Of a stretch of 64,000 nt of DNA, positions 25,755-34,997 are shown piece by piece. Position numbers and translations under genes: made by a program. The first letter of the stretch is position 1, and each line of letters opens with the position of its first letter. Below the pieces are notes generated by a model. That model had not been told where the DNA came from. It worked only from the letters and a program-made list of their open reading frames with translations, and did no database searches. This DNA comes from Cyclobacteriaceae bacterium (GTDB taxonomy: Bacteria; Bacteroidota; Bacteroidia; Cytophagales; Cyclobacteriaceae): contig JAOUDZ010000002.1 in assembly GCA_029858965.1 (NCBI GenBank), positions 60,268-124,267 on the forward strand, in the 5' to 3' direction.

Positions 25755-27185
25755 ATGCTAGAAAAAGTATCGTTTAACAAAACGAAAATTGTTGCCACTG
25801 TTGGCCCTGCCTCAAATTCAAAGGAAATGCTTCATGCACTTATCAAGGAAGGAGTCGATGTTTTTCGCCTAAACTTCTCGCATGGAACACACGCAGATCA
25901 TCTAAAAGTAATTCATAACGTACGCGAACTTAATGAAGAACTCGGTACCCGGGTTTGTTTGCTTCAAGATCTTCAGGGTCCTAAGATCCGCGTAAATGAA
26001 ATGGAACCCGATATTGTTATTGATCGGGGTCAGGAATTGGTTATTACCACACGAGAGTTGCTGGGTAATAATGAAATTGTAAGCACCTCCTACAAGACCC
26101 TTCCCAAGGATGTTAAAGTAGGAGACGCAATTTTGATCGATGATGGAAAAATTGAGTTAAAAGTAACTGAAGTAAGAGATATAGATGTTGTAACGGAAGT
26201 TATTTACGGTGGACCTTTGAAATCCAGAAAGGGAATAAATCTTCCCTTTACAAAAGTCTCCGCGCCATCCCTTACAGAAAAGGATTTGGTCGATCTGGCG
26301 TTTGGTATTAAAAACGACGTAGATTGGATTGCGTTATCATTTGTTCGCAGAGCAGAGGACATCAATTCCATGCGAAAAATAATTGACTCATATAACTCTG
26401 CAGCCCGCATTGTCGCCAAGATTGAGAAGCCTGAAGCACTGAGTAATATTGACGAAATAATCGCCGCCACTGATGCGGTAATGGTTGCCCGTGGTGATTT
26501 GGGCGTAGAAATCTGGATGGAAGAAGTACCAATGGTGCAAAAAATGTTGGTCGGTAAATGCAACGAAGCAGGTAAACCCGTCATAGTTGCCACACAAATG
26601 ATGGAAAGCATGATCGAAAATCCACGTCCGACCCGCGCAGAGACAAATGATGTTGCTAATGCCGTAATGGATGGTGCAGATGCATTGATGCTGTCTGCTG
26701 AGACTGCTTCAGGTAAATATCCTTTGGAAGTTATTCGCAGTATGGTGCGAACGATTTCCTCCGTGGAGAAGAATCCGTCTATCTACTTTCGGTTTAGACC
26801 AGTGGACACAAAATCGCCAACCTACATTCATGACAACTTTGTGCTCGCCGCATGCAAACTAGCCAAAGACGTCGGCGCAAAAGCAATAGTAGGGATGTCA
26901 CAGTCAGGCTATACAGCATACCAGTCTGCTGCTCATAGGCCAAATGCTAATATCTTTGTTTTTACCAGCAATGAATCACTTTTGAATAAGATCAACTTGG
27001 TTTGGGGCGCTCAGGCGTACCATTATAACAAGATAAACTCAACAGATGAGACCATCGCGGATGTGGAAACTGTATTAAAAAGTGAAGGTCACGTAAAAGC
27101 GGGAGACATTTTTATTGTATTGGCAAGCATGCCTATCAAGGAGAAAGGCAGGACGAATACAATAAAAATTAACGTTGTAAAGTAG
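25755..27185 (+). CDS. pyk: Pyruvate kinase
   Basis: A 476-residue glycolytic enzyme converting phosphoenolpyruvate and ADP to pyruvate and ATP. Motifs: TKIVATVGPAS at the N-terminus, FRLNFSHGTH, the catalytic-lysine region IVAKIEKPEAL, Mg2+-binding VARGDLGVEI, and MMESMIENPRPTRAETNDVA. The C-terminal allosteric domain runs from about 350. I choose the ATG at 25755, since the canonical N-terminus begins there; the frame opens earlier only through a TTG just after the IPExxxVDY stop. Likely cotranscribed with the preceding gene. Confidence 0.97.
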   Translation: MLEKVSFNKTKIVATVGPASNSKEMLHALIKEGVDVFRLNFSHGTHADHLKVIHNVRELNEELGTRVCLLQDLQGPKIRVNEMEPDIVIDRGQELVITTRELLGNNEIVSTSYKTLPKDVKVGDAILIDDGKIELKVTEVRDIDVVTEVIYGGPLKSRKGINLPFTKVSAPSLTEKDLVDLAFGIKNDVDWIALSFVRRAEDINSMRKIIDSYNSAARIVAKIEKPEALSNIDEIIAATDAVMVARGDLGVEIWMEEVPMVQKMLVGKCNEAGKPVIVATQMMESMIENPRPTRAETNDVANAVMDGADALMLSAETASGKYPLEVIRSMVRTISSVEKNPSIYFRFRPVDTKSPTYIHDNFVLAACKLAKDVGAKAIVGMSQSGYTAYQSAAHRPNANIFVFTSNESLLNKINLVWGAQAYHYNKINSTDETIADVETVLKSEGHVKAGDIFIVLASMPIKEKGRTNTIKINVVK

Positions 27186-27240
27186 CCTTTCAAGTCTGCT
27201 ATTGTATCAACCAGGAGTAACCTTGTTTATGTAGTTGTAA

Positions 27241-28794
27241 TCAGTTGAGTTTTGGTTCTACCAGAATGGTTTCTTCCCGCTCCACAATTACGGCTCCAGC
27301 AGGATCGCCCTTCCGCTTGCGGACATACTTTCGCGGGGTGAAGATAACCGGACACAGTGATTCATTTTTTCTTTTTGAATTGTATGCTGCCAGCTGTGCA
27401 GCGCGTTCGATCACATCTTTTGGGAATTTTTTTCCAGCCTGGTGCTTAATGAGCACATGTGAACCGGCAACATCTTTAGCGTGGAGCCACAAATCTTCCT
27501 TATAGCTGTGTTTCAATGTAAGCTTGTCATTGCTTTGAGAATTTTTTCCAACTAGAATTTTGAAGGTTTTGTATTCGAACTCATGGTACGGAAGTGATTC
27601 TGTTTTTTTCTTTGAAGGGTCAATCAGCCCCATCGAAAGCACCATGGTTCGCAGGTTTTTTGTATCATGAATGGTTTCTAACTGTTGTATTTGATCCTTG
27701 AGTGTGGCTACTTCTTTCTCTTTGCTAACCAGCGATTGCTGCAGTCGCGTTATCTCCAACTGCTGGTTTTTTGATTTCGCGTAAAATAACTCAGCATTCT
27801 TCACCGGGCTCAAATGCTTTTTGAGTTTTATTTGCGCAGGACGATTTTCGTCATAGAAGTTAAGGAGCGTAACATGTTCACTTCCCGGCTCAATGGCATG
27901 TAGATTTGCCATGACGAGGTCAGCCCATACCTTGTAATTATGATCCTTCTGCAACGCAATCATTTTCTGAAATATATTCTTATAATAGTTTTCGCGCATC
28001 CGCAGTTTTCGGCTTAGCTTCATGAGCGCTGCTGACTTTTCTCCTCCAAAAGTGTCGTGTTGTGTGAAGGAGAGGAAAAAATCGTTCAGTGCTTCAATTG
28101 AATATTTATGCTCCCGAACAAGATCTCCTAACGGTACAAGGGAAAAGGTTATTCTCCCATTTATTTGTGTGATGTAGTAGGTTGGCTGGTGGAGGACCTG
28201 GAGTAGGTCTTGTAGCCTTGACCACTGTTCTTCAGCAGTGAATGAGTAGAAGTTTAGTTCGTCCAAATATTTCCATACCACCTTTCCAAAAGTGAAATAT
28301 GTCAATGGAAGATCGCTTTGATGGCGGACAAAATTTTCATATGACCAATCAATTTGGCGATCAAGGGCTCCAAGCTTTAATCCCAGGTCCTGTTTAAGAT
28401 TATTTTTGAATACTGCATCCACATTGTCCATCCTGAATAATATTACGTTAGACCGGATGCCATGCATTTTGAAAAGAAGCGAGAGATTGTTGCTGCATTG
28501 AATAGCAAAGCTTCTTTCGTTCATGAATTGACGAATTCCTTCAACGCGCTGCCCTACAATATCCTCAAAAATGTCCACTGAATTTTTACGCGCCCGGTCG
28601 TAGCGTTCAGGAAAAGACAGGCAGGAAAAGGAGGCTTGCAGGCTTGCTTTAATGAAGAATGTTCCTTCGCTGGTCTCAAACCTGATAATTAGCTCTTCTT
28701 TGTTTTGAGTAAAGCATTCGGAAATGATAGCATGCGACAATCTGTTTTCCAGGTCGGATGAAAGCTTTCGAAGTAGAAAATAATTGTTGTGCAC
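27241..28794 (-). CDS. rqcH: NFACT-family ribosome quality control factor (RqcH/Rqc2 homologue)
   Basis: A 517-residue protein with an NFACT-N-like domain (about 1-210), a central helical/coiled region (about 280-370, ending AKSKNQQLEITRLQQSLV) and the NFACT-R domain from about 400 (DLWLHAKDVAGSHVLIKH). In bacteria RqcH binds obstructed 50S-peptidyl-tRNA complexes and recruits tRNA-Ala to add C-terminal alanine tails that mark products for proteolysis. Older annotation calls it fibronectin-binding protein. It is convergent with pyk. Confidence 0.87.
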   Translation of the reverse strand: MHNNYFLLRKLSSDLENRLSHAIISECFTQNKEELIIRFETSEGTFFIKASLQASFSCLSFPERYDRARKNSVDIFEDIVGQRVEGIRQFMNERSFAIQCSNNLSLLFKMHGIRSNVILFRMDNVDAVFKNNLKQDLGLKLGALDRQIDWSYENFVRHQSDLPLTYFTFGKVVWKYLDELNFYSFTAEEQWSRLQDLLQVLHQPTYYITQINGRITFSLVPLGDLVREHKYSIEALNDFFLSFTQHDTFGGEKSAALMKLSRKLRMRENYYKNIFQKMIALQKDHNYKVWADLVMANLHAIEPGSEHVTLLNFYDENRPAQIKLKKHLSPVKNAELFYAKSKNQQLEITRLQQSLVSKEKEVATLKDQIQQLETIHDTKNLRTMVLSMGLIDPSKKKTESLPYHEFEYKTFKILVGKNSQSNDKLTLKHSYKEDLWLHAKDVAGSHVLIKHQAGKKFPKDVIERAAQLAAYNSKRKNESLCPVIFTPRKYVRKRKGDPAGAVIVEREETILVEPKLN

Positions 28795-28859
28795 AAGGCT
28801 AATCGTTATTCAGGTCTTGAACGTAATGATAACTTGGTTCACCAACCCGGTTTTTATTG

Positions 28860-29627
28860 TTAACGGTCTACTGATATTTGCAATCCATCGAATGCCAATG
28901 AAATATTGGATGGGAGGTCTTTCTCAATCGTTGAATGTAGTCCGAGTTTATGGCTGATGTGGGTAAAGTATGTTTTTCCGGCTTGAATTCTGTCCGCCGC
29001 GCTTATCGCTTCTTTAAGGTTGAAATGCGAGATGTGTGAATCCTTTTGAAGAGCATTTAAAACCAGGACTTCTGTTCCGGTTAGCCTTTCAAATGTTTCT
29101 TCAGGAATGTGCTTCGCGTCAGTGATGTAACTGAAGTTACCAAACCTGAATCCCAGCACGGGCATGTTCAGGTGCAGTACAGGGAGTGGGATGATGGATA
29201 CATCATTTATCGTAAAAGGCTTTTCGTCAATCGGATTGAGGATTAATCGGGGTATTCCTGGATACGCATTTTTTTCAAAAGCGTAAGCGTACTCAACTTT
29301 CAGCTGATTCAATACTGGTTGTGCGCCATACACAGGCATATCCATATCCTGTAGGTAGTTATATGCGCGTACATCGTCCAGACCGGCTGTATGGTCACGG
29401 TGTGCATGGGTAAAAATCACGGCATCTACACGTTTTACATGCTCGCGGAGCATCTGCTGCCTGAAATCGGGACCAGTATCAATGACAAAACTTTGTCCTG
29501 CAATTTCAATATGTATGGAACTACGCAAGCGTTTATCACGATAATCCAGCGACCGGCATACCGCACAGGAGCAACCGATTACTGGCACTCCCTGAGAAGT
29601 GCCGCTGCCTAGAAAATTTATTTTCAA
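28860..29627 (-). CDS. MBL-fold metal-dependent hydrolase (PhnP/RNase Z-like)
   Basis: A 255-residue metallo-beta-lactamase-fold enzyme. The zinc motif is FTHAHRDHTAGLDDVR, with further ligands in ITDAKH and THISHKLG near the C-terminus. The N-terminal GSGTSQGVPVIGCSCAVC contains a Cys cluster characteristic of the PhnP-like phosphodiesterases, where it binds a structural zinc. The natural substrate is unknown; cyclic phosphate esters are plausible. It overlaps the upstream 90-residue gene by 4 bases (ATGA), indicating an operon. Confidence 0.9.
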   Translation of the reverse strand: MKINFLGSGTSQGVPVIGCSCAVCRSLDYRDKRLRSSIHIEIAGQSFVIDTGPDFRQQMLREHVKRVDAVIFTHAHRDHTAGLDDVRAYNYLQDMDMPVYGAQPVLNQLKVEYAYAFEKNAYPGIPRLILNPIDEKPFTINDVSIIPLPVLHLNMPVLGFRFGNFSYITDAKHIPEETFERLTGTEVLVLNALQKDSHISHFNLKEAISAADRIQAGKTYFTHISHKLGLHSTIEKDLPSNISLAFDGLQISVDR

Positions 29628-29896
29628 GCGCCTTGTGGTTGTTGCGTAAGATCGTGGTAAAGCTTCTGGCTTTTTTCTGTAAAACGTGTACCGTCAAGCG
29701 TAACGTTCTTAATAATTTCCAAAAGCGCATTGATTTTACCTTCCACCGTGTAGAATTTGTTTACGATCATGATCTTTTGATCCCTCAGAAGGCAATAGCC
29801 TGACTTGAAGTTTCCCTTTTCATAGCGGAGCATGTAGTCCGACTCCGCAATCATATCTTCAAATTTGGTCAAAAACTGGGTGGTGTACTTAATCAT
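29624..29896 (-). CDS. Conserved small cytoplasmic protein, unknown function
   Basis: A 90-residue protein without signal or membrane segments: MIKYTTQFLTKFEDMIAESD, then a strand-rich middle (GYCLLRDQKIMIVNKFYTVE) and a helical end. I recognise the type as a conserved partner of the PhnP-like hydrolase in Bacteroidota but cannot name a function. The ATG at 29896 is chosen since a good promoter lies at 29918-29948 and the upstream frame runs through it. Its stop overlaps the start of the hydrolase gene. Confidence 0.8.
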   Translation of the reverse strand: MIKYTTQFLTKFEDMIAESDYMLRYEKGNFKSGYCLLRDQKIMIVNKFYTVEGKINALLEIIKNVTLDGTRFTEKSQKLYHDLTQQPQGA

Positions 29897-29917
29897 TATG
29901 GTGGTTGATTTCTGGCG

Positions 29918-29948
29918 CAAAGATAGGAAAATAGTGTTGAGTCCGAAA
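29918..29948 (-). promoter_or_regulatory. Candidate promoter for the 90-aa/MBL-hydrolase operon
   Basis: TTTC (29948-29945) is followed after 19 bases by TATCTTTG (29925-29918) on the minus strand; one mismatch to TTTG-N19-TAnnTTTG. The -33 box touches the repeat cluster beginning at 29939. Confidence 0.55.
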
Positions 29949-30077
29949 GTCTGAAAGTCCGAAAAGTCCACAATCAAGTCTGAACGCCCAAGGGTTCCGG
30001 ATCACCAGCAGCACCCTGCCGCAACTTCCAGACTTCAGCCTTTCAGTCTTCCGGACGCTTTGTCTTTCCGACTTTCC
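29939..30077. repeat. Cluster of degenerate GTCCGAAAG repeats in inverted arrangement
   Basis: On the plus strand 29940-29970 holds three near-copies of a 10-base unit (AGTCCGAAAGTCTGAAAG, then TCCGAAAAGTCC). The same unit recurs in reverse complement at 30025-30077 (CTTTCAGTCTTCCGGACG, CTTTCCGACTTTCCC). The arms could form an imperfect long hairpin between the divergent MBL operon and miaA. The look is that of an interspersed, non-coding repeat family. Confidence 0.6.
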
Positions 30078-30100
30078 CACTTCCCTGCTAAATTGCGACA

Positions 30101-31003
30101 TTGATCACAGGGAACAAGAAACTAATCGTCATTGTAGGACCTACTGCTGTTGGCAAGACAGCTGTTGCAATAGATGTTGCCAAACACTTTAAGACAGAGA
30201 TCATTTCAGCAGATTCGAGACAGCTTTTCAGAGAGTTGAGTATTGGAACCGCCAAACCCACACCAGCGGAATTGGCCACCGTTCCACATCATTTCATCAA
30301 TACCCATTCAATTCATGAAACATACGATGCGGCAAAGTTTGGTAAGGATGCGCTGGGATTAATTCAAGAATTATTTGAGCGGCACGACCATCTCGTACTG
30401 TGCGGGGGTTCAGGGCTCTATGTAAAAGCAGTCTGCGAGGGATTTGACGATATTCCGCCGATCCCGGGTGAGATACGGGATACATTGGAGAAAGAATATG
30501 CAGCGAACGGTATTGGTGCGCTGCAAGCCAGGCTTAAAAGGCTAGATCCTGATCATTTTGAGAAAATTGACCAACAGAACACGCACCGATTGATCCGTGC
30601 TTTGGAAGTAATACTCGGAACAGGTAAACCAATTACATCATTTCAAAAAAGGAACAAGCTGCAGCACGCTTTTTCAATTGTCAAGGTTGGGCTGGAGCTC
30701 TCTCGGGAAGAGTTGTATCGGAGAATTGATGCGCGGATGGATTGTATGATAGCTGAAGGACTATTCATGGAAGCTGAGGAGCTTTATGCTTTCAGGGATC
30801 ATAATGCTCTTCAAACGGTAGGCTATCAGGAGATTTTTGATTTTATGAATGGAAGTTATGATCAGGCTGAAGCCATTCGATTGTTAAAACGAAATTCCAG
30901 GCGCTATGCCAAGCGGCAGATGACTTGGTTTAAACATGATGCGGAAATTGTTTGGATGAATCCTGCTAATATTGAGGGAATTATTGGATTAGCGTCCAGC
31001 TAA
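30101..31003 (+). CDS. miaA: tRNA dimethylallyltransferase
   Basis: A 300-residue enzyme that adds a dimethylallyl group to A37 of tRNAs reading UNN codons. The P-loop GPTAVGKT sits at 13-20, followed by ISADSRQLFRELSIGTAKP (substrate-binding Asp/Ser), GGSGLYVKA and the C-terminal YAKRQMTWFKHD, all diagnostic. No ATG begins the frame; the TTG at 30101 gives MITGNKKLIVIVGPT and is the best start. Its TAA overlaps the next gene's ATG (TAATG). Confidence 0.95.
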   Translation: MITGNKKLIVIVGPTAVGKTAVAIDVAKHFKTEIISADSRQLFRELSIGTAKPTPAELATVPHHFINTHSIHETYDAAKFGKDALGLIQELFERHDHLVLCGGSGLYVKAVCEGFDDIPPIPGEIRDTLEKEYAANGIGALQARLKRLDPDHFEKIDQQNTHRLIRALEVILGTGKPITSFQKRNKLQHAFSIVKVGLELSREELYRRIDARMDCMIAEGLFMEAEELYAFRDHNALQTVGYQEIFDFMNGSYDQAEAIRLLKRNSRRYAKRQMTWFKHDAEIVWMNPANIEGIIGLASS

Positions 31004-32313
31004 TGTACTCAGGCGGAATGGAAAGAAAAGTATTGATCATTACGTATTATTGGCCGCCAAGTGGAGGAAGCGGCGTTCAACGTTGGCTTAAATTTGTAAA
31101 ATATCTTCCGGGTTTCGGTTGGGAGCCTTATGTATTTACGCCTGAAAACCCATCGTTTGCAATTCAGGACAATTCACTTGTTAGCGATGTTCCGAAGGAG
31201 GCGGAAATAATACGCATCCCTATTTGGGAGCCGTACAATGCATTCATGAAATTCTCTGCATTGGTTGGTAGAAATAAATCGATTAAGCCCACTGAACTTG
31301 TTAGTGGAGAACAAAAATCACTTTTTCAAAAAGTTAGTGGATGGATCCGGGGTAATTTCTTTATTCCAGATCCGCGTGTCTTTTGGGTTAAACCCTCAGT
31401 TAGATTCTTGCATGATTTCCTCCGCGAAAACAAAATAAACACAATTGTTACGACCGGACCACCGCACAGTATGCATTTGATAGGTTTTAAACTGAAAAAG
31501 AAGAACCCTTCCATTAAATGGGTGGCTGATTTTCGGGATCCGTGGAGCGAATGGGGGTTGCTGGACAGTCTGATGGTGGGAAAAATCGCGCACAATATTC
31601 ATCGAAAGCTGGAGGCAAAAGTGTTGCGGTATGCGGATGTTGTAACGACTATTACACCGTTTTATGTCCGACGCTTTGAGGAATTGTCGGGCCGTACGGT
31701 ATCGTTGCTGACCAACGGATATGATCATGAGGATTTTGAATCATTTACAATCCATCGGAAAAACAAATTTGTGATACGCCATGTTGGCACTGTAAATGAG
31801 AAATGCAACCCACGGCCTTTTATGTTGGCTGTCCAGCAACTGGCCGCTGGAAATGCCGATTTTAGTTCATTCGTGCAGGTAGATTTTGTGGGTGATGTGC
31901 ATCCGCAGTTTAAAGCCTACGTAGTTTCAACTCCAGGCATTTCCAAGTTTACGACCTTCACCGCCCCCGTTCCGCATAATGAGTTATTGACGATGTACGG
32001 CCAATCTTCGCTATTGCTTATTATATTAACTGGATATAAGGATGCAGCAGGATACATGCCTGGAAAGCTGTTTGAGTACCTGGCAACCGGTCTTCCGGTA
32101 TTGGGTACTGGTCCTGAGCAAGGAGATACCGCAAACTTGCTGAAAGAGCATGGTATTGGCAGGATTATCGATGAACACAAAACGGATGAAATCAAACGAC
32201 AGCTCCTGGAAGTTTTCTTGGACTGGATGGCTGAAAAACCCTTCAATTCCAGGAAGTCAGCAACCGGATATTCGAGAAAAGAGCTTACCCGCCAATTGAC
32301 TGAATTATTATGA
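31003..32313 (+). CDS. Glycosyltransferase (GT4-like)
   Basis: A 436-residue cytoplasmic glycosyltransferase of the GT-B fold. The N-terminal KVLIITYYWPPSGGSGVQRW glycine-rich loop and the C-terminal GKLFEYLATGLPVLGTGP, matching the acceptor/nucleotide region of group 1 transferases, support the call; VVTTITPFYVRRFEEL is the linker. It probably contributes to surface polysaccharide. The start at 31003 is coupled to miaA (TAATG); an ATG at 31018 gives the more usual MERKVLIITYY start and may be the true one. Confidence 0.88.
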   Translation: MYSGGMERKVLIITYYWPPSGGSGVQRWLKFVKYLPGFGWEPYVFTPENPSFAIQDNSLVSDVPKEAEIIRIPIWEPYNAFMKFSALVGRNKSIKPTELVSGEQKSLFQKVSGWIRGNFFIPDPRVFWVKPSVRFLHDFLRENKINTIVTTGPPHSMHLIGFKLKKKNPSIKWVADFRDPWSEWGLLDSLMVGKIAHNIHRKLEAKVLRYADVVTTITPFYVRRFEELSGRTVSLLTNGYDHEDFESFTIHRKNKFVIRHVGTVNEKCNPRPFMLAVQQLAAGNADFSSFVQVDFVGDVHPQFKAYVVSTPGISKFTTFTAPVPHNELLTMYGQSSLLLIILTGYKDAAGYMPGKLFEYLATGLPVLGTGPEQGDTANLLKEHGIGRIIDEHKTDEIKRQLLEVFLDWMAEKPFNSRKSATGYSRKELTRQLTELL

Positions 32314-32408
32314 ACTGTATCAAATCATCTTTGCAGAATCTTGCATTAGTGATGATCATTTCATCAATCATTTAATTCCCTTTACTTGCACATCTTAAGC
32401 AATAAGCG

Positions 32409-33851
32409 TTGATCAGCAAAAATTTCATAAAGAGTTCTCTTATTTATACACTGGCCGGCATGCTGCCGATGGCGAGTGCAATTATCTTGCTTCCTCTTTA
32501 CATTCATAATTTATCCACGGAGCTATACGGTGCGCTGTCCATATATTTGGTGTTTACGTTATTGGTTCAAATAACTGTAACCTTCAGTTTTGACTCTTCT
32601 GTTTTTATCCACTTCCACGAATATAAGGGAGATAAGAAAAAACTATCGGTTTTTGTTAGTTCCTCGTATATTTTCATGCTGCTCATTTCCCTGGCAGTTG
32701 GTTTGTTACTTTCGGCAACCGGAGGCTTGCTCTTCAGCCTGGTACTCCCCGATAAGAATATTTCATTTTACCCATTCGGCTTGGCATCTGTTGGAGCCGG
32801 GATTTTCCAGGCAATATTCAAGGTTCACAATAGTTTGTTGCAAAGCCGAGAAAAACCGGAAACTTTTTTTTGGTCCAATGTTCTATCTTTCTCTCTAATT
32901 GCGATCTGCATCATTACAGGCTTGCATTTCTTCCCCAATAGCCTGGTAGGTCCGGTAATGGGTCGTTTGGTCGGAACAATTATTCCCTGCCTGTGGGTAC
33001 TGTTTCGGATTTTTCGTGAGTTTGGGTTTCAGTATGATTTCAGTTGGTTGAAGTCGTCGTTTGGGTTTAATACTTATACATTTATTTATCAGCTTCAGCA
33101 ATGGGTTATCAATCAGTTTGATCGTATTCTCATGCTTTTTTTTCTGCCATTAACCGGAGTTGGGGTATACGATTTTGCAGTGAAGTGCTTAATTCCCGTT
33201 GAGCTATTAATGAACAGTCTGCACAGCACCATCTATCCAAGGGTAGTAAGTGCTGTAATGGAGCAAGGGGATAAGCGATCGACACCAGAAATTAATCGCT
33301 ACTACTACGGCCTTACGGCAGTTGTCATGTTGCTGGTTTGCGGAAGTATCCTGTCTCTTCCGTGGGCTATTGAAACATTTGTAGCAAGGCAAGCTTACCA
33401 CGAAACGATAAAATATATTCCATTCCTCGCTGGTATTTATTTCTTTCGGACGATGCGTCTATTTTTTTCGGTGCCTTATGGGATTCTGAAATATACCAAA
33501 CCACTGCCCATAATTTACCTGGTTGTTTCTGGCCTGAAGATTATCTTGATAATTTCCTTGATTGGACGGATGAACATTTTTGGAATAATCGCCGCTTCGC
33601 TTATCAGCTCGTTGGTAGAAATCATTCTTTTGCGAACCAATCTGAAAAACATGTTTCATTTTGAATTTAATACATTCAAATTGGTGTTGGCTCCGTTAAT
33701 TCTACTGGTATTGATAGTTGTTGCAGAACCAATTGTAGGCATCCATTATCCTTATGCGGTACATTTGTTTTACCTGGCAAGTTGTGGGGGACTTCTTTGG
33801 TGGGCCTATCGAAACGAGATACAGCTTATTAATCCTTTTGCGCGCACGTGA
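32409..33851 (+). CDS. Wzx-like polysaccharide flippase
   Basis: A 480-residue polytopic membrane protein (about 14 hydrophobic segments) of the MOP/polysaccharide-transport superfamily, which flips lipid-linked oligosaccharides across the inner membrane. The N-terminal SSLIYTLAGMLPMASAIILL segment and the repeated pattern of paired helices fit. The frame begins with TTG at 32409; no ATG lies near the front. Neighbouring glycosyltransferases and sugar-modifying genes suggest it exports the glycan they build. Confidence 0.88.
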   Translation: MISKNFIKSSLIYTLAGMLPMASAIILLPLYIHNLSTELYGALSIYLVFTLLVQITVTFSFDSSVFIHFHEYKGDKKKLSVFVSSSYIFMLLISLAVGLLLSATGGLLFSLVLPDKNISFYPFGLASVGAGIFQAIFKVHNSLLQSREKPETFFWSNVLSFSLIAICIITGLHFFPNSLVGPVMGRLVGTIIPCLWVLFRIFREFGFQYDFSWLKSSFGFNTYTFIYQLQQWVINQFDRILMLFFLPLTGVGVYDFAVKCLIPVELLMNSLHSTIYPRVVSAVMEQGDKRSTPEINRYYYGLTAVVMLLVCGSILSLPWAIETFVARQAYHETIKYIPFLAGIYFFRTMRLFFSVPYGILKYTKPLPIIYLVVSGLKIILIISLIGRMNIFGIIAASLISSLVEIILLRTNLKNMFHFEFNTFKLVLAPLILLVLIVVAEPIVGIHYPYAVHLFYLASCGGLLWWAYRNEIQLINPFART

Positions 33852-33910
33852 GGTAAGACAGAAATTCTTAACATTGCCAACGAAATAACCTTATTTTGCA
33901 TACTTAAACA

Positions 33911-34993
33911 ATGATACCCGTTACGAAGCCTTTTCTGCCACCGATTCAGGAATACGAAAAATATCTTCAAGGTATATGGAATAGGAATTGGCTTACCAAC
34001 AATGGTCCTTTGGTCAACGAACTGGAGCTCAAGCTCAAAGATTATCTGGGTATCAAACATCTTTTGTTTGTCACCAACGGAACTATAGCCATTCAGCTGG
34101 CTATCAAAGCTTTGGGGCTAAAGGGCAAAATTATCACAACACCTTTCTCCTATGTCGCAACCACGAGTAGCATTGTGTGGGAGGGTTGTGAACCTGTATT
34201 CGTGGATATTGATCGGGCAACCTGCAATATTGACCCTCGCAGAGTTGAAGAAGCGATCACATCCGAAACCTCGGCCATTCTTGCGACACACGTTTATGGA
34301 AATCCCTGTGATGTTGAGGCTATTGATGAGATTGCCAGGAGAAGGAACCTTAAAGTTATCTACGATGGGGCGCATGCATTTGGCGTAAAAATAAAGGGGA
34401 AGTCTGTGTTTGAGTACGGCGACATCAGTACCTGTAGTTTTCATGCAACCAAACTTTTTCATACGGTTGAGGGTGGAGCGGTGGTGACCAAAGATCCGGA
34501 ATTATTGAAAAAGATCGCCTTTCTGAGAAATTTTGGGCACGATGGTCCTGAAAGGTTTGCAGAGCTTGGCATCAATGGAAAGAACTCGGAATTTCATGCT
34601 GCCATGGGCCTGGTGAACCTCAATTACGTTGATCAGATCATTCAGACGAGGAAAAATCTGTCGCAGCATTACGAAAAATTCATGCCTGCCTTTCAGGGCG
34701 TTAAGCCTTTCATCGCCGAGAATGTGGGCTACAACTACGCATACTATCCTGTAATTTTTGATTCAGAAAGAATGCTTGTAGATGTTGTTGAAACCCTTAA
34801 TAAAAACTGGATTCATCCTAGACGTTACTTTTTCCCTTCGCTGGAAGATTTGCCGTATGTACATCAGCATGCCAGGTGTGAAGTTTCGGATTCGGTATCG
34901 AAACGCGCACTCTGTCTCCCACTTTTCGATACTTTAACGGTGGAAGAGATTGATATGATCTTCAGAATAATCCTGCGGGTTCAAAACAACTAG
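33911..34993 (+). CDS. DegT/DnrJ/EryC1 sugar aminotransferase
   Basis: A 360-residue PLP enzyme that aminates a nucleotide-linked keto-sugar, probably dTDP-4-keto-6-deoxyglucose at C4 (VioA/WecE style). The Schiff-base Lys181 lies in SFHATKLFHTVEGG; FVTNGTIAIQLAI holds the phosphate loop and YDGAHAFGVK the cofactor-contacting Asp. It is followed 5 bases later by a hexapeptide acyltransferase and then a WecF-like transferase, which together suggest a 4-acetamido-4,6-dideoxyhexose pathway. The dTDP-glucose synthase and dehydratase are not in the window. Confidence 0.92.
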   Translation: MIPVTKPFLPPIQEYEKYLQGIWNRNWLTNNGPLVNELELKLKDYLGIKHLLFVTNGTIAIQLAIKALGLKGKIITTPFSYVATTSSIVWEGCEPVFVDIDRATCNIDPRRVEEAITSETSAILATHVYGNPCDVEAIDEIARRRNLKVIYDGAHAFGVKIKGKSVFEYGDISTCSFHATKLFHTVEGGAVVTKDPELLKKIAFLRNFGHDGPERFAELGINGKNSEFHAAMGLVNLNYVDQIIQTRKNLSQHYEKFMPAFQGVKPFIAENVGYNYAYYPVIFDSERMLVDVVETLNKNWIHPRRYFFPSLEDLPYVHQHARCEVSDSVSKRALCLPLFDTLTVEEIDMIFRIILRVQNN

Positions 34994-34997
34994 CATT

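Noticed and set aside
29939..30077. A CRISPR array
   Set aside because: The repeated unit is about 10 bases, degenerate and inverted, with no regular spacers or cas genes.
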